Shown: positions 14,090 to 35,172 of the stretch, one piece after another | Layout of the letters: the number at the start of each line of letters is the position of its first letter | Numbering within the stretch: position 1 is the first letter of the stretch | DNA from: Notospermus geniculatus | Taxonomy: Eukaryota; Nemertea; Pilidiophora; Heteronemertea; Lineidae | Direction of reading: 5' to 3' | Assembly (NCBI GenBank): GCA_002633025.1 | Contig: NMRB01000018.1 | Location: 270,929-334,928 of the forward strand | Length of the DNA: 64,000 nt | Notes under the pieces: model-generated | Told to the model about the DNA's origin: nothing | Databases searched by the model: none | Seen by the model: the letters and a program-made list of their open reading frames with translations, nothing else | Program-made: the position numbers and the translations under genes

Positions 14090-14608
14090 CCGTATTTTTC
14101 GGACTATAAGGCGCAGCCTTTTTCCTTGAAGAAGGGTCTAAAATTGGGGGTGCGCCTTATAGGGTGGTGCGCCTTATCTGCGGATCCAGTCTGACAATTT
14201 GATCAGAAGTGTCAAGACACTGACGAACCCAAGCATTCAAAGATATTGTCACAGTGCTGGTTGACAGATGATGCAGTGAACTGTGAACTGATGAAGTTTC
14301 AGTTAGGCCTAATTTGTCACAACAAGCTAAGAAATCATACAACCAGATCCATCAGTACCAACAGCAGAATTGCAGATGTCAGTGGGTTCAAACAAGGCAA
14401 TCAGACCTTGTAATTGTCTTGGCTGTTGTTGGGTCAATGCACACTGAGCAGCCATGCATTGTATGTGTATAATAAGCACTGACGCATTCACTGACAGGAC
14501 TGCGCCTTATAGGGAGGTGCGCCTTATGTATGGATTTCATCAGAGATTTTGGGTGAAATTGGGGGTGCGCCTTATAGTCAGGTGCGCCCTATAGTCAGGA
14601 AAATACGG
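14090..14608. mobile_element. Non-autonomous DNA transposon (MITE), TA target duplication
   Basis: The element starts CCGTATTTTTCGGACTATAA and its end, read on the other strand, starts CCGTATTTTCCTGACTATAG, giving terminal inverted repeats of about 26 bp with four mismatches. It is flanked by TA on each side (14088-14089 and 14609-14610). The equivalent site in copy 1 (6385-6386) has a single TA, so the empty site is present in the same window. The motif GCGCCTTATAG and variants recurs several times just inside both ends, as binding-site arrays do in some cut-and-paste elements. There is no transposase frame. TA duplications are typical of the Tc1/mariner group but also of other superfamilies, so I leave the family open. 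Confidence 0.88.
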
Positions 14609-17600
14609 TAAATAACCAATGATTTTGACACTTGAGGTGGCACACACAGGGCACTGCCTCTGGCAGCACCCCGGGGAAGGAAAACCATCAGAAAACCATC
14701 ATGCCCAACCTTAACCCTGTAACCGCAACTGATGATGGATGGGGGACCTCGAGGGATATGTGTCAAGGATGGTAGCAAAAATCTGGCACTGGCTTTATAA
14801 TTCTATCAAGTATTTTAAGTGTGATGGAAGATAAGAAGCATTTTATACAAAGATATTAGAAACGGTTAACTCAGAGAGAAAAAAACATAATTGGCTAAAT
14901 ATATTGAAGATCAGTTGGCATGAATGGAGAAATTAAGATCAAAGTAGAATCTTATAATTACATTTCACACTGGTCAAATCACATAGGGTATCTATTGCAG
15001 ATATCTAAACAGATATTTCAATGATCAAAGGAATTTCAAACTTGGATAGTATACTTCACCAAATTCTGTTCAGTAATTTATTTGAAGCAATTTCTAGGCT
15101 GTACGCCCCCTAATATTATGCTTCCTAACGGTAAAAATGCATCTAAACTGCTTTGAAATTGGACGCAGCATGAGTGAGATAGAATAAATTGTGGGGTGTG
15201 TCGACCACATTTGCCTGGGGGGGCTGTCATGATAATAAGAAATGAATGAGTTCCCTTTTAAATTTGACTTGGCTTTTTCTGCTATCAAATACACTTATAT
15301 TTTTCAATTTGTAATATAATTGATATTCTTTGCTATTCGTCGGTATGTCAGTGGTACTTTTGATTCTTTGGGGTAAGCCTAAGCAATTTTACTCTTCGAT
15401 GATTTTCATGCAAACCGTGCAAAAATCACATTTCAAAGCCCTCCCCACCAAAGCACTTGGTGTCCATCATGTCAAAGTCTACCACTTCTCAACTCCACAC
15501 AAGATGACTTCTGTACAGCAAACAGCCACTGCAATATGCCATTTAATTTGTAGAACTTCATCAATTAATCACACTGTCAGGCTACAATAACATTTATCAC
15601 TTCATGTTTTTGTGGCCAATTTAGAGAGTATCATCTCGAGTATTGAGATCATCTGATGAAAGCACGAGCCAATAAAGCCACGAGACGTTTCTAAGGAGTA
15701 ATTGTTGTATAGAATAAAGCCTAACTCCACCAGGAGGCTGGATAATGGCTTGAGATGCTGAAACCGAGTATTTTCATCACGGAGTAATTGATATCCAGGA
15801 AGACAGGGGAGAACATATAAAATTTAATGAATAATGACTTCTGAGAGGGTTTTTTTCAGCACTGAAGTTCGCAAAGTTTCATGACAAATTTTGTTGTTTT
15901 TAAAACACAAGTTGACAAGCCAACAAAAGGTTGAAATTGAATAGGCCATCAGAAACGCGAGCACTATTGATAATTAATCATAAGCCCTTTGCTGAATCAG
16001 TGAATAAATAAGGGGAAGGAAAGGCAGTCAGTTTGTTTTTTTTTATGAAATCCTTTTTTTTCATTTTTACTTCATAACTGAAGCCCCCGCTTTGTCTGAC
16101 TGGATCTGCCTTAATTCCAAGTATTTTGAATACCCATACCATCTACGAGTTTAGTCTTGTGTTATTTTCCATCGAAAAGTGAAAATCCAAGAGAACCGGA
16201 CAAGATCACTTTCCCATGGCGAGAGGCCCACAGTGAGGTATCCTTCCATGTCATGCACAGCCGACAACATCTCCAAGACGGCTCGGGAAAGGTGTCGCCC
16301 GCTTTTGTCAACCATTGAAAAACACAATAGGATCCACCATCAAAGAATGGTACCTTCAGAATAACAGGTAGGTTATTGTACCCAGTTATTTGCCTCGTCT
16401 GTTAATCTTTCTTTCTTTTCTTTATTCCCCCTACCACATGCCTCATTACCTGTTCTTTTGACAAGTGTATTAAACCTATCATGTCTCTTTTGAGTGACTT
16501 TCAAAACTGAGCAATGGCGTAAAAAAGTAGTACATGATCAAGTAAATGGAAGTAGGTGGGTGTAGTCTTCGCAACTAACTTCTGTTTTTTTGCAGTTCTT
16601 CATGGTAACTCCTTCATTGGCTAGCCTTGACTTTACTTCAACACCATAGTACATGTACCACGGTACCCCCATTTTTTCCCCAAGCCTGCTAAGATGCCAA
16701 GTGTTAAGCAAACAGAATGCCAGGAGGAAAGTGGCAAGCATCGGAGCAAAAATTACCATTTTTGGTACATTTTTTAAGAAGAATCTGAGTGTCGTAAGAT
16801 GTTGGCAGCTAGACAAATACACATAGACCTAGGCCTACATAATATTGACAGAAAGGGACTATGCAACCTACAGTCATATTAATTACCGGAAATTCTTTCT
16901 GAAAATTTACCAGAGACGGCACGCCTGCTCAGAGAAAGTAACATTAGTTGTGGAAAAAACTTCAAAAATCCCATCAAATCAGTCGACATAAAAAGTGTTC
17001 TGGGTTTCTTCATGACCAGAGGATCATCGGTTCAAACGGCGCAAACAAATGCCAGCAAAGAAATCAGATTCATCCTCTTCATACAATGACAACCACAACA
17101 ATAGGTCTATCTCCAACAGCACACCCGATACAAGACATCGTCACAACACCGGCCTGGGAAAAAAGTGACCTCCGCTTAAAAACCTGGCCCCACTATTGGC
17201 AAAGAGGCGTGTGTGCGGGTTACAATACACGAATACATATCTTGGGTGGGAAATTTGAAATGATCAAATTCACATAATTTGTCTATTAACATCAGCTTGG
17301 AAGATCTGTGTAAGATGGTCTTCTTCAATATTCCCACAAGTAAGTTACTTTTTATATTGTCTCCTGTTTTCAAATCCATCATTGAAAGTAGTGTGAATGT
17401 TTCAAAAAATTAAATTGAAAAATCTTTTCAATTTTTTTTAACCGCCCACTCTTAACTTGCCGTTTTAAACAGTTCCCAAGATCTTCTGGCTGTTGCTGGA
17501 CCGCACCCCATATTTTTTATGATCCTGGATTGAATAGCTAAGCCATAAATGATTTAAACTTGCAGGTTCAAATAAGCTCTCAGACAGGCAGAGGCAAAAA

Positions 17601-18359
17601 AGTGCCAGCATTTGTGCGTTTTAATGATCACGTTGTAATCATGAAGTAGAAGCCAACTTGGGTTTCTGAAAATGAAAGCATTTTATATTTTATTAGCCAT
17701 GTGTGGTCAAGCCAGATGCCCGTGTTAGTGAAGGGTAGAAAATTACTGACCACAAGGTCCCTTAGACCAAGGTGATCTATCATTTGAGGAGAATAGATGT
17801 TCTTTATGGATGTCAAACCTGGCTTCTCATGAGGTTAACCACCAACTCGAGGGATGTAGGTAAATTGTAATGAAGGTGACAGGTCATATGATATAGATCA
17901 CCCTTTTGGCTTCTGCAGGACCAAAAGTGTCCTCAGGGAGATCAGCAGCTGCTTTAGTCGTAGTAGGCACACAACACGGCCAGATTGCAGGCCTCATTCA
18001 TCAAGCTGCAATTTCCAAGTGGTCAATTTTTTGGGGCATTTTCACAATTCCATCAAAAGTTCCCACAGAAATTGACTCATAGCTTATGGACATGAAGATA
18101 TGTCAGAGTGGACTAGGGGAACATCAGTCCTTCATCACCTCTTGAGATTCTATGTCCAATCTCTGGTTGGAACCACTTGTCGTGTGAATAGAGGGCAACT
18201 CTTCATAGTGCAGGTTTCCTCTGGGCACTCCAGGTTCCTTCTGTTCAGTGTTCTCCACGTGATTTCTTAATGTAGGTTCGGAGATTGTTTGGACTACTCG
18301 CAGGGTACTGATGGACGCCTCGTTTAAACATGGGCCATTGAACCATCTTTTTTGAAGAT

Positions 18360-18446
18360 GGGGATTTGGCCTAGTGGTTTAAGGCGTGCTGCCCCTTAGT
18401 GCTGGCGATTGATGCCTTATGCGAGGGTCCGTGGGTTCGATTCTGG
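18360..18446 (+). repeat. tRNA-derived SINE-like head, copy 2
   Basis: This is the duplicate of the element at 10101-10188, with the same A-box and B-box matches. It differs after the B box (GGAGGGAAG instead of GGTAGGAAG). Confidence 0.5.
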
Positions 18447-18499
18447 AGGGAAGCAATGTCTTTCACCTCAGAAACCCTATTTCTATTTTTTATTTCTTA

Positions 18500-18682
18500 A
18501 TGTAGGGTGGTTTCCTTGAAATTCCAGGTTTTCCCATTACTTTGCAAATTAAGATAGGGTGGTCACCAATTTAAGGTAGGAGGTGTAATAGAAAACCCTT
18601 ACAAAATTGGACTGTATTAAGGTAGGGTGGCTACTTCTGAGGTAGGGTGGTAAAATGCCAAGGTAGGGTGAGCCACCCTTAC
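18500..18682. repeat. TAGGGTGG-motif tract, copy 2
   Basis: This is the duplicate of the tract at 10240-10425, with small differences (GGTAGGAGGTG for GGTAGGGGGTG, and GAGGTAGGGTGG for GAGCTAGGGTGG). Confidence 0.45.
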
Positions 18683-20257
18683 AAAAAGTCATGCGGAGAA
18701 CACTGCTGCTACATTGAATTTGCCTTACGATAGTGGTAGAGCTAATAATGCTGTATTTGCTGCTGCAGCTCTCAATTCAATATTTCTGAATGGCTCAAGG
18801 ACGTGCAATTTGGTTTCAGTTGCCAATGAGTGAAAGGTACTAAAACAATACATGACAATACAATATCTACACATAATTTTAAACAAACGTGACAATATCA
18901 GGGGTATAAATGACAGCTTTGCCAGGCATAAATCACACTCACTGAATGGAAGAAATTAGTGCACGGATGTCGACAATGGTTGCCATCAAAATTGCCATAT
19001 TGCACCTGAAAATGTGCCGTTCGAACCGCTTTCATGACATTTTTGATGGGCCATCAGAAGGTTGGCGAGCAATATTCAGTGGACGCGTAGAGTTAAAGAT
19101 CCATCAAGGTAATGATGCGTGGTCGATGACTGGTTGTGCACATCAAGTGGAAGTTAGAGCTAATGTTGCCAAAAGTTTGGAGACAGGACAAAAGGCAACA
19201 GAATTCTGTTACTTTACATGGTCTTGAGCTGGGGAAAATTTTCTGAGTTTTTCCTTAAAAAACAAACACTAACACCATACGTTTTATCCAGGAGACCACT
19301 GATATAGTCCTCATCAGACCCTGGAAGAGAGAAGGATCAGAATTTTTCTTTTTGTGATCAGAGCTACAGTTCAGGATCAAGACAGTCGACAATTTTCAGG
19401 CAAACACATCTGCTGTTTGAATGAACTGAAAAAGACTATTAGGAACAGTTTTGCAATTCTTGCACTCTACCACTTGATTTCAAGAGAATTATGACAAGTG
19501 CAACAAAAGAGGGAACAGAAGGTGTCAAGATTGAGATGACAGGGCAGGATGGTCAGCTATAGAAGGAGAAAATTAAACCAACTAGAATGGGATATTGCTG
19601 ATTTCACCCAAGTAAGACATATTCCACGTGCACGTTAAGACACAGCATGGATGGAAAGTATAGGAAAGCTTTGAATGGAATCAGTATTTTGAGAGATGGT
19701 GACCATGAGGCAGACGTTTTCAAAATGGCAACAGGACAATAGAAAAGTGAAAGCCTGCAGCAGACGGAGGGAAAGTCATCTTGAAGGCGAGAAAAACAAT
19801 GCCAGAGGGCGACTCATTGGGAACTGTAAGAATACCAATCGTCCATGATAATGATTTTGGCTGCCAAGGTCAACAAGAAGAATGGGTATTTGTTGAAAAT
19901 AAGAGCACATGGCAATCATAACAAGAGGAGTCCAGAACATTCCCAAATTTGCAAAAACATGCCTGAAACTCCCATGATACTTTTTGGAAATTAGCACCCC
20001 TTGCACAGACTTTGTTTTGATTACTCAGCAAATAGAAATATCACCGTGAAGCGGACGACTTTTTTGACAGAGGTGACCCGTCAAACACACACAGAGAATC
20101 ATCCACCACGGCCATTAAACCCCCAACCAATTGCTTCTCATTCATTGTGTCATTTTATTAGTTTATTCTGGGATTAGCAGCTGCTTTTTCTACAGTGTAT
20201 TTACACTGCTGCCGCAACAAGAGTAAAATAGATGACACACACTGCCCTAGCCTTTTG

Positions 20258-21364
20258 TTGGCCATAAATCCAGCAACAGTTTAATAATTCAAGGTAATAT
20301 CCATTTCGGTTCTCAATTTATGACGAGAACTTCCCGCTTTTGTTGCATTTGTGGCTGCCGTAGACATTTATCGCTGGACCAACTAATACCAGCAAACTAG
20401 CAAAATAAAACGCTATTTTGCTTTCAGTGCCCCGCAATTTCACTTGTCATTGGCCATCAGAAGTAAAACTAGAGGTTGATTTAGCACCTAATATCGGAGG
20501 CTTTGTCATCAGTAATTGGTAACGTTATATGTTTTCATTGGCAGAACATTAAAACCTCCATGATGAAAGTACAGTTTGTTATTGATTAACCCCTTCACAA
20601 AAAGTCAAGTTAACAAGCATCCATGGAGAATTTCAAAATTGGCATGCTAAGGAGCTGAAATCACATATCACTCAGAATCAATTTTTTGTTCGCTAACAAC
20701 AGGTGAACGCAATCACCTAGGCATAAAACGATCAATCAAACCATACATAGACAGCAATCGTGTGATCCAATGACATTTTATCAATACATGGACGTGGACG
20801 TATCAGTCGGTGAGCTGCACAGCAGTAGGTCATGCCCGACTACCATTCCACAATAGCAGGAAGGGACGTCCGCTGAGCTTGAACAGGCTCCGTTTATCAA
20901 TCAACAAGGCGCCAATCATTAAATCATCCAGTTCATCGCCCAATATCAGCGAGCCATTTTTCTGATCACTGCCCAACTATCACGCGGCTACCGAGCGATA
21001 AAATCATTGTGGACACTGTATCCACCATCAAAACAAGTTTTAAATCAAACACAGAACCGCAGATGAAATTACCGTCATTGAATCACAATATTAAAGTACA
21101 AGTGTACATTTTAATTGAATCACGACAATTAGGCAATGATTGACAATTGAGTCCGTTTGCTGATTACCGCTCACGCACGTGGACTTTGTGGCTCATCGGC
21201 TCAAAAACATGAAAAGACTCCAGACTGACAAATACCCACTTAAATTAATTAATCTCTCGAATGACAAGTAATCAATGGTAAAATCCAATGATAGGCATTT
21301 CATTATTATTAATACAAACATTGGAAATGTTTTCATTAATCCAGCCTGGGCCAGGCAGATGAGG
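20258..21364. promoter_or_regulatory. Candidate conserved non-coding element, copy 2
   Basis: This is the partner of 12001-13107, with no difference visible by eye. The HNF1-like palindrome is at 20578-20590. It is closer to the 3' end of the MELK gene (22944), but nothing in the sequence shows which gene it would act on. Confidence 0.45.
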
Positions 21365-21782
21365 TAATTCTATTTTGTTCGGATGGCATTACGCTAGTTC
21401 ATGCTGGTATAGCCAACAGCAATGCGGTCCAGTTTGCAAAATCAAGATGCAAACCCAAAAATTAAAACTGCAACTACATGTATAGAGGTACTCATGCATT
21501 AAAACAAAATCAAAGGCCTTCTTGATCATTCGAGTTTTATCTTCGTACAGAAGCTTGAGAAATATTTCAACAAAAAATCAAGTCCCCAGTGATTGGTGTC
21601 ACCTTTCACGTGACCACTTGATGTAATTAATTGAAACAAATTGCTCATCTCTTCTTTCAAAGAGGACAAGTTTTAATGGCGACCTTCCAAAGAGGGGAGT
21701 GTCATGTCACGTGACCCACACAACGCAACTCTCCTCCGATAAACCTGGCACTCGAAAATACGCCATTTCAATTCAACTGCGC

Positions 21783-22943
21783 ACACAATATTTCATCTGA
21801 CATTATCTCATGGATCCATGTCACACGAGCACCCCCCTCCCCACAAAGACGCACGGCGTTGCGGTATCAGCATTAATCTATTACATAAATCGTTGATCAA
21901 TCAAAAATGAATCGCTCACAAAGGGCGACCCTCGTTGGAATATCGCCTTCACAAATAATAACAATAGCAGATTCGCACATCCACTCCATTTGATGATGGA
22001 ATAAAACGTCTAAAATTCCTGATGTGGGTCATTAGCATCCAAATTGCCATGTTGCCACATCCCACTTTTTATTCCCAACCCATGTTTTTAATAGCTAAAG
22101 TTCATCAACACAGCCCCTATACTCTATTTAATCTCCAGTGTTATGACATCTTTTTCATTTACTAATGAGCCAAAAAAGTTTTGTCGTAATTCAGAATTGA
22201 TCTCATAGTCTGAGAAGTTTTTTCTCCTCACTGTTACATCTCATACGGCACTGTCGCTTTTTGTGATATATTATCGAACCTCTCCTATCCCATTAACATT
22301 GCTTGCATTTTTTGCAGCGAAATAAAAAGTTGTAATAAATGACCTTTAGATGTTGCAAACCATTTGGTTCTCTTTCTGATTATTTTAAATCATCAATATT
22401 TTTTCTATTGTTTCCAATACAAGTTTTGAAACTCCTCATTCTAAAATGTTAAGTTTGCTGTTTGGAACATGCGAACTTCGACACCCCTGAAGTATTCATT
22501 TGCCATATTTTGTACACCAGGCAAGGGAAATCAAACTGATGGTAGGCAGTGACATCTGGCTGTAAGATGCAGAACTAAATCCCACTCTGACAACCCTTGC
22601 TATTGTTGACCACACAATTCACTAGGCGACAATGGCATCAAGCTGTGGAAGTTATCGTGGCCGAGGTGACATTGACCACTACTCCCCCTAGTGAATTTTC
22701 TTGATACTAACCACCAAAAGAATCATAACAACTCTGTAGTTGTGTGAAATGAGAGTACCAATATATGAAAGTTTACACAACCAACTGTATAATTACATGC
22801 TCCATAAAAAGTTCACAAAAATATTATAAAGAAGATGCCACCAGAACTACACATAATGTATTCCAACACGCCAACAGCTTGCAGTAATGAATACTTTGGA
22901 AAGTATCTACAATAACTTTCAACAAAAAAAACGAAAAATCCAC
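21783..22943. other. Gene-free spacer and MELK 3' flank
   Basis: No gene is seen. The part nearest 22943 is presumably the 3' untranslated region of MELK (minus strand). A weak minus-strand ATTAAA polyadenylation hexamer appears as TTTAAT at 22127-22132. The rest is AT-rich single-copy-looking sequence. Confidence 0.4.
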
Positions 22944-31255
<8,312 letters not shown>

Positions 31256-31815
31256 CTTTGAACTTCAGTGGCCCTTGCAATAATAATAAGAGTACCCTAT
31301 AAAAGTCATAACATATGAGTAGGAAATGTTATACATTTCTGCGACTTTGCCGGGGACATGATAACAAGTGAAGAAAAAAATCCATGTGCGTCATGCTCAT
31401 GGCAATGCCAAAGCCATGTAAAAATCAAAATTTGTAGGCATATCGTGCATACAGGCAAAAAACACAATGTGACATGTCTCTGAAGGCGCTTGACAAATGG
31501 TGGCTCTTATCTTCTGTAGTCAAGCCTAGCTGAGTCCAGTCTACATGTAGTCTTGGCCTCGCCCTAGGTAGGCCTTCACTTCTTCAGCAATACGGTACGT
31601 TACCGTCAGAACGACTTTAGAATCTCTAGTCAGTGCCCAAAAAAACGTCATTAAAATGACAGAATAAGGAAGCCACATCGACATAGATCTAGGCTAGCTC
31701 TATAGGCCTATAGAGGTAGAGGCAGGCGGGCGTACAGTAGGCCTACATCATGTAGCTAAAAAGCTAGGCCTACCAAGCTAGTAGATTTCATTAATTGATA
31801 GTGTGCCATGGACGC

Positions 31816-32228
31816 GTTTCGTAAGAACACCGAATTGGACCAAATCAGACCGAATCAGGACGCTGTTGCACCGAATCGGAGTTGGCTTTGGTTTGCTATG
31901 AAGTTTAACCGCAGGTTCTTACTAAAAGTATGGAATACAATGGACAGATATTGCGTATTATCCCCGAGATAGGCTAATAATAGACAGTTTGCAAAATTAG
32001 CGGCCACCATCTTTTTTGAAGATTTTGCCATTGCTTGGGTTTTTTCAATGGGATTTTGCACTGTCCGAGGCATTAAAGTGTAAATTCGCGTTTTATTTTT
32101 ATTTCTAAGTCATTATAATTCATGATTCTTGCATTTAAAACCCAGCATTTAAAACGAAAAATGAATGTTATTTGATTCCAATTCGGTGACTTTGCTCCGA
32201 TTCGGTCCGATCTGGTGTTCTTACGAAC
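31816..32228. mobile_element. Fold-back element near the MELK start, copy A
   Basis: The ends GTTTCGTAAGAACACCGAAT and TCTGGTGTTCTTACGAAC are inverted copies. Inner words also match (CACCGAATCGGAG against CTCCGATTCGG). It has no long frame and lies about 560 bases upstream of the MELK start codon. Confidence 0.7.
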
Positions 32229-33145
32229 CTCCATGGACGGAGTCATCTGATCTGGTCATTAGCATTGGGCCTGGAGTACCACCACTCTGCATGCGCATGC
32301 ACACATAAAACAATCAGCATGACCAGCACTATAGATCTTTGCAGTTGATTGGGAACAACGTTTCCAGGCCAAACGCAGTCAAGGCACAGCGTCACGTCAG
32401 TGTTGGCAAGGCCGGCGCCCATGCAATCTCCTGTACGTCGACGACGTCATTGACGTCCCACGTAGGTTTGGTAAACGTTTCAAGTCAAACTTTTAGATTT
32501 CCAACGCGAGTGTTCTGTTGAGCAGTTATAATCCCCAAATTTTTATTACCATCATGATCCCAAGGTTCTAAGCTATCCACTGGTATGTTTATTTGGTGGG
32601 AGTGAGCAGGGATCTGGCGACAGTGATAAGTTGAAAAGGGCATGCATGGTAAATTCTCGTAAACGTGGCCGTGGGTCCCAATCAACTGCAACGATCTATA
32701 GTAGTAGTGCAAGACATAGGCCCAAGTACATGAAGTAAGACAGAATGCACTGCCACTACTGCTCACACACACAGTCAATGGTGACACACAGCAGGCATGG
32801 CCTAGGCCTACCGGTGGGAAATCCACCCGATTGGACTATTAGAGCTCCCGCACATCGCATTGGACTGTGGTAGTCCGATCGACCTAAAACCATAGCCCAA
32901 TCGAGCTACCCGGTAATTGAAGCAGAATTTTGAAAGCGCATCGTTTATTGGTGTTTCGACCTCATATATCGTTGTTCGCAGTGTCAGTGATCTGATTGGA
33001 TAATTTTATAATACAACCATCCATATTCCTTGCGATTTACCGCGCATGGCGAGATTTCACCGACGCGTTTTCACGCAGGGAAGCGCCAAATTTGGTAGAT
33101 TCACCTTTGTGACCTCCTTGTCTGTTGTCATGCACTGAGAATATC

Positions 33146-33864
33146 CAGGGTTTGCGCCAGAAAAAAAAATGAGGGTACAGACCCAAAAAAAAATTTTGAA
33201 AAAAAATTTTGTGGCAAAAAATTTTTTGAAATTTTTTTTTAACCCTTTAGGCGCCATATCGCCCAAGCCTGCATAATCCCATATAGCCCAAACCCGCCCG
33301 TGTGATTTCCGGCCGTCACAGAGGCAACCAACCAAAAAAAAAAAATTAACCTCGGCTCCAGCTGTATCATGTAGCCAGTGTTATAAGCTACAAAATGAAC
33401 ATCATTGTTCTACTGTATCTTCAACTTTTTCTTTTTGTCATTTGAGGAAAACCAAGGTAGGGTAAAAAAATGTGAAAGGCACTGGGAAAAAAAGCTGACC
33501 TAATTGACACATTCCTGGCGCCTAATGGGTTAAAAAACAAATTTTTTTAAAAACAAATGTTTTGAAAAAAAATTTTGAAAAAAAAATTTTTGAAAAAAAA
33601 ATTGAAAAAAAATGTTTTTTTGAAAAAAAATTTTGAAAAAAAATTTTTTTTTAATATTTAGGCCTAAAAGGTAATGATGTTTGGTGCCATTTTAGGCGTA
33701 GGCCTATTTTGAAGCATAAAATCCCCGCGCCGGTCATGCCGGTTGTTTGGTTTCGTCCGGCATGTGGTTACCCAACGTTTTTGAGGGTACGGATCCGTAC
33801 CCTGGAAAAATTCAAATTCAAGGGTATGGAATTTTACCCATTTTACCCTCTGGCGGAAACCCTG
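33146..33864. mobile_element. hAT-like element with CAGGG ends and an A/T-rich core, copy A
   Basis: The ends are CAGGGTTTGCGCCAGA and, in reverse, CAGGGTTTCCGCCAGA, of the CAGGG type common in hAT elements. No clear 8 bp target duplication is seen. The core is a long run of A tracts and T tracts joined by G, interrupted by a TTAA-flanked MITE. It is non-autonomous. Confidence 0.6.
33243..33529. mobile_element. piggyBac-like MITE with TTAA target duplication
   Basis: The element starts CCCTTTAGGCGCCA and, in reverse, CCCATTAGGCGCCA, flanked on both sides by TTAA (33239-33242 and 33530-33533). CCC-type ends with TTAA duplications are the hallmark of the piggyBac superfamily. It is 287 bp with no transposase, and copy B lacks it. 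Confidence 0.85.
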
Positions 33865-33961
33865 ATATCGTCTGCAACTCTGTTTTATTTGACAATAAAG
33901 TACATGGATTCATTTGTTGATGGCATTTTCATAGTTTTTTGGGGCTTATTCTGGTAGCAAG

Positions 33962-34331
33962 TCAAACTTGTCCCCAGTGGGTTTACGTTCCTACAACACC
34001 ACTGGAAAGGGCTGACGACTTCAGGAATACTGCGCATGCGCAAGCTACTAATTTTGAGGCGAATCACGCCGAGGCCGCGATGATGTTCGCAACAAACCAT
34101 GCTAACTATTCGTTTGAAATTGCTCTAATACTCAAACAACTTCGTGTTTTGGGAGTATTAAATGGCCTTTTAGGCATATATAATGTTTTTCAGCCATCGA
34201 AGAACGAAATATTGTGTGAAACAAACATTTTGGCACGCTGCCAGCGGTTGACCAGAAATTTTGGTCAGGTCGTAGCCCTTGGCAGAGATACCTTCGGATG
34301 AGGTACATCTGGGAACGAGATTGGTAGCAAG
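33962..34331. mobile_element. Insertion with 10 bp flanking repeats, present only in copy A
   Basis: The word TGGTAGCAAG stands at 33952-33961 and again at 34322-34331, while copy B has it once near 37910. The roughly 360 bases between are absent from copy B. I see no clear terminal inverted repeats, poly(A) tail or known coding sequence. The superfamily is unknown. Confidence 0.65.
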
Positions 34332-35025
34332 TAGTAGTCTGATAGGGGTAGCATAGTCAAATCGGGCTATACTGTAGTCCAATCGGGCTATACTGCTCTA
34401 TAGTCCGATCGGGCGGATTTCCTGCACTGTATGTAGGCCAGGCCTACATGACAACATGATGACGGCTACTCCAATCGAACCTACGATATTTTCTACATGT
34501 TCTAAACATAAAGCAATCTCTTATCAAAGGGATTTATATTAGTATTATATATTTTGCCTTAATTTTACCTTACATTCACGTTAAAACCGGATTTTTGAGA
34601 AGAATTTCGCAGTGAAGTTTCCAAAAAAGTTCGAACTACCCGCGTCTCAAAACGAGGCGTCAGGTAAAACGAAATGATCTCTAGGGCTATATGATGACTG
34701 AGTAAAGTTTCGTTGTGTACGGAAACTGTCGTTCTATAAAGTTTATATAGGTCTGATGTACATAATAATAATATCAATCTCGCGCATATTTACTACTTTC
34801 TTGCTTTTATTGGCAGTATTAAGGCAGGAAAACTGAATGAAGTAATTTGAAACGTTCAAAATTTTTATCGCTTAGTTTTATCTTTCCACCTAGACTGATC
34901 CTCTGCCCTCGAGCAGCTCTGAGCCTTATCCCCTGTCCGCTCAGCTCGGTCGTTTCGCTACACGAGTTCGGTCGGGTTCAACCCGAGCAACAAATTAGGT
35001 CAATTAAATGACGTCAAAAAAGTAG

Positions 35026-35100
35026 CCACCCGAGGAATTTCGAACTCCTGCTCTCAGAGGTCACACGGTTACACCTTAGTGGAGCAAACCTAAACCCCCG
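35026..35100 (-). repeat. tRNA-like Pol III fragment, copy A
   Basis: On the minus strand, TTTGCTCCACTAAGGTGTAA is followed by GAGTTCGAAATTCC (B-box-like, with a T arm that can pair) and a T run after CGGGTGGCTAC. The acceptor stem does not close, so it is a degenerate or SINE-type copy. Confidence 0.35.
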
Positions 35101-35118
35101 GGCCTAAAACACGGAACT

Positions 35119-35172
35119 CAACTTTTTCACGAGTAAGTAAATGGTATGCTTTCTTTACTTTGGCAAAACCAC
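35119..35172 (-). pseudogene. Truncated duplicate of MELK exon 2
   Basis: This matches the first 54 of 86 coding bases of the exon at 30942-31027, then ends at the duplication junction. The VAIK lysine codon and the splice donor are missing, so it cannot work as an internal exon. Confidence 0.85.

Larger units (their letters stand above)
13541..21782. repeat. Tandem segmental duplication, copy 2 (8.2 kb)
   Basis: This is the second copy of the segment at 5834-13540, joined to it without spacer. It is 535 bases longer, almost wholly because of a 519 bp transposon plus its 2 bp target duplication at 14090-14610. Other differences are scattered substitutions and small indels, for example an extra CAGCTG unit near 17945. 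The end is sharp: sequence after 21782 has no partner after 13540. No coding gene is recognised. Confidence 0.9.
32814..34425. mobile_element. Composite element with GGGAAATCC-type ends, copy A
   Basis: The left end GTGGGAAATCCACCCGATTG and the right end, read in reverse, GCAGGAAATCCGCCCGATCG are inverted relatives. The words TAGTCCGATCGGG and TAGTCCAATCGGG repeat inside the right end. Other elements are nested within it: a CAGGG-ended element at 33146-33864, a TTAA-flanked MITE at 33243-33529 and an insertion at 33962-34331. Confidence 0.6.

Noticed and set aside
33939-34301. A 120-codon frame in the copy-A insertion as a possible gene.
   Set aside because: It crosses the insertion boundary, resembles no family and is absent from copy B.
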